Source: Mesorhizobium sp. STM 4661
GTDB taxonomy: Bacteria; Pseudomonadota; Alphaproteobacteria; Rhizobiales; Rhizobiaceae
Direction of reading: 5' to 3'
Assembly: GCF_000359125.1 (NCBI RefSeq)
Contig: NZ_CAAF010000061.1
Coordinates: 1 to 64,000, forward strand
Length of the DNA: 64,000 nucleotides
Below the pieces are notes generated by a model that searched no databases, was not told where the DNA came from, and saw nothing but the letters and a program-made list of their open reading frames with translations. Positions 63,922-64,000 of this stretch are shown here, piece by piece (the first letter of the stretch is position 1; each line of letters starts with the position of its first letter). The translations under genes and the position numbers were made by a program.

Positions 63922-64000
63922 ATGCTTGACCATGTCTCGATCGGGGTCCGCGACACCGACGCCGCGAAACGCTTCTACGATGCCGCGCTGAAGCCGCTCG
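63922..64000 (+). CDS. VOC family protein, start only (truncated by the window)
   Basis: The visible 26 residues (MLDHVSIGVRDTDAAKRFYD followed by AALKPL) are the first beta-alpha unit of a glyoxalase/dioxygenase (VOC) domain; the His in LDHVSI is the usual first metal ligand. GGAGAAAAAT precedes ATG 63922; an ATG at 63910 is in frame. The family binds a divalent metal and acts on small molecules; the rest lies outside. Confidence 0.8.
   Translation, partial: MLDHVSIGVRDTDAAKRFYDAALKPL

Overview
This 64 kb window is chromosomal DNA of an alphaproteobacterium, most likely Mesorhizobium or a close relative in the Hyphomicrobiales. The base composition is GC-rich. The gene order is rhizobial: gyrA, coaD, two cyclophilins, queA, tgt; pyrB, pyrC', plsY, dprA; and a glpRDSTPQUV-K operon. 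Typical families are present (BA14K, EipB/DUF1849, phasin, DUF1489, DUF6105). I see no rRNA operon, phage, CRISPR array or classical insertion sequence. Most of the window is core and housekeeping DNA.

Layout. Positions 1-2000 hold a partial aldo/keto reductase and a SnoaL-like gene divergent from a LysR regulator, with a 28-bp near-palindrome between them. Positions 2000-9850 hold tsf and rpsB, a lysophospholipid acyltransferase-like gene, eipB, and a RidA/GDPD/FemAB-like/HIT series. Positions 9900-16500 hold clpA-clpS, a phasin with a paired operator, a D,D-carboxypeptidase with SPOR domain, and a coupled VWA/J-domain pair. Positions 16600-20570 hold an ABC importer without an adjacent ATPase beside a metallophosphoesterase. 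Positions 20560-36000 are housekeeping: sdaA, gatCA with a GNAT gene inserted, ruvX, aidB-like, pyrB with a degenerate dihydroorotase, plsY, dprA and tRNA-Lys.

Positions 37460-47700 are a complete glycerol-uptake operon on the minus strand, in the order regulator, dehydrogenase, two ATPases, two permeases, small membrane protein, binding protein, kinase. The two ATPases carry complementary defects that fall in the same composite ATP site. Positions 49240-53710 are the Anbu system: circularly permuted ATP-grasp, alpha-E protein, transglutaminase and the proteasome-like peptidase Anbu. A roughly 0.45 kb element carrying a four-helix-bundle (23S-IVS type) gene between inverted repeats sits inside this operon. 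Positions 54300-62200 hold queuosine genes (queA, tgt), cyclophilins, coaD, a 50-residue membrane protein and gyrA. The right end holds an AraC regulator, an unrecognised gene and a truncated VOC protein.

The most unusual points are the IVS-like element inside the Anbu operon, the asymmetric glycerol-importer ATPases, the dihydroorotase and Tgt enzymes that have lost metal ligands, and a dispersed intergenic repeat family. One repeat copy supplies the stop codon of the alpha-E gene.
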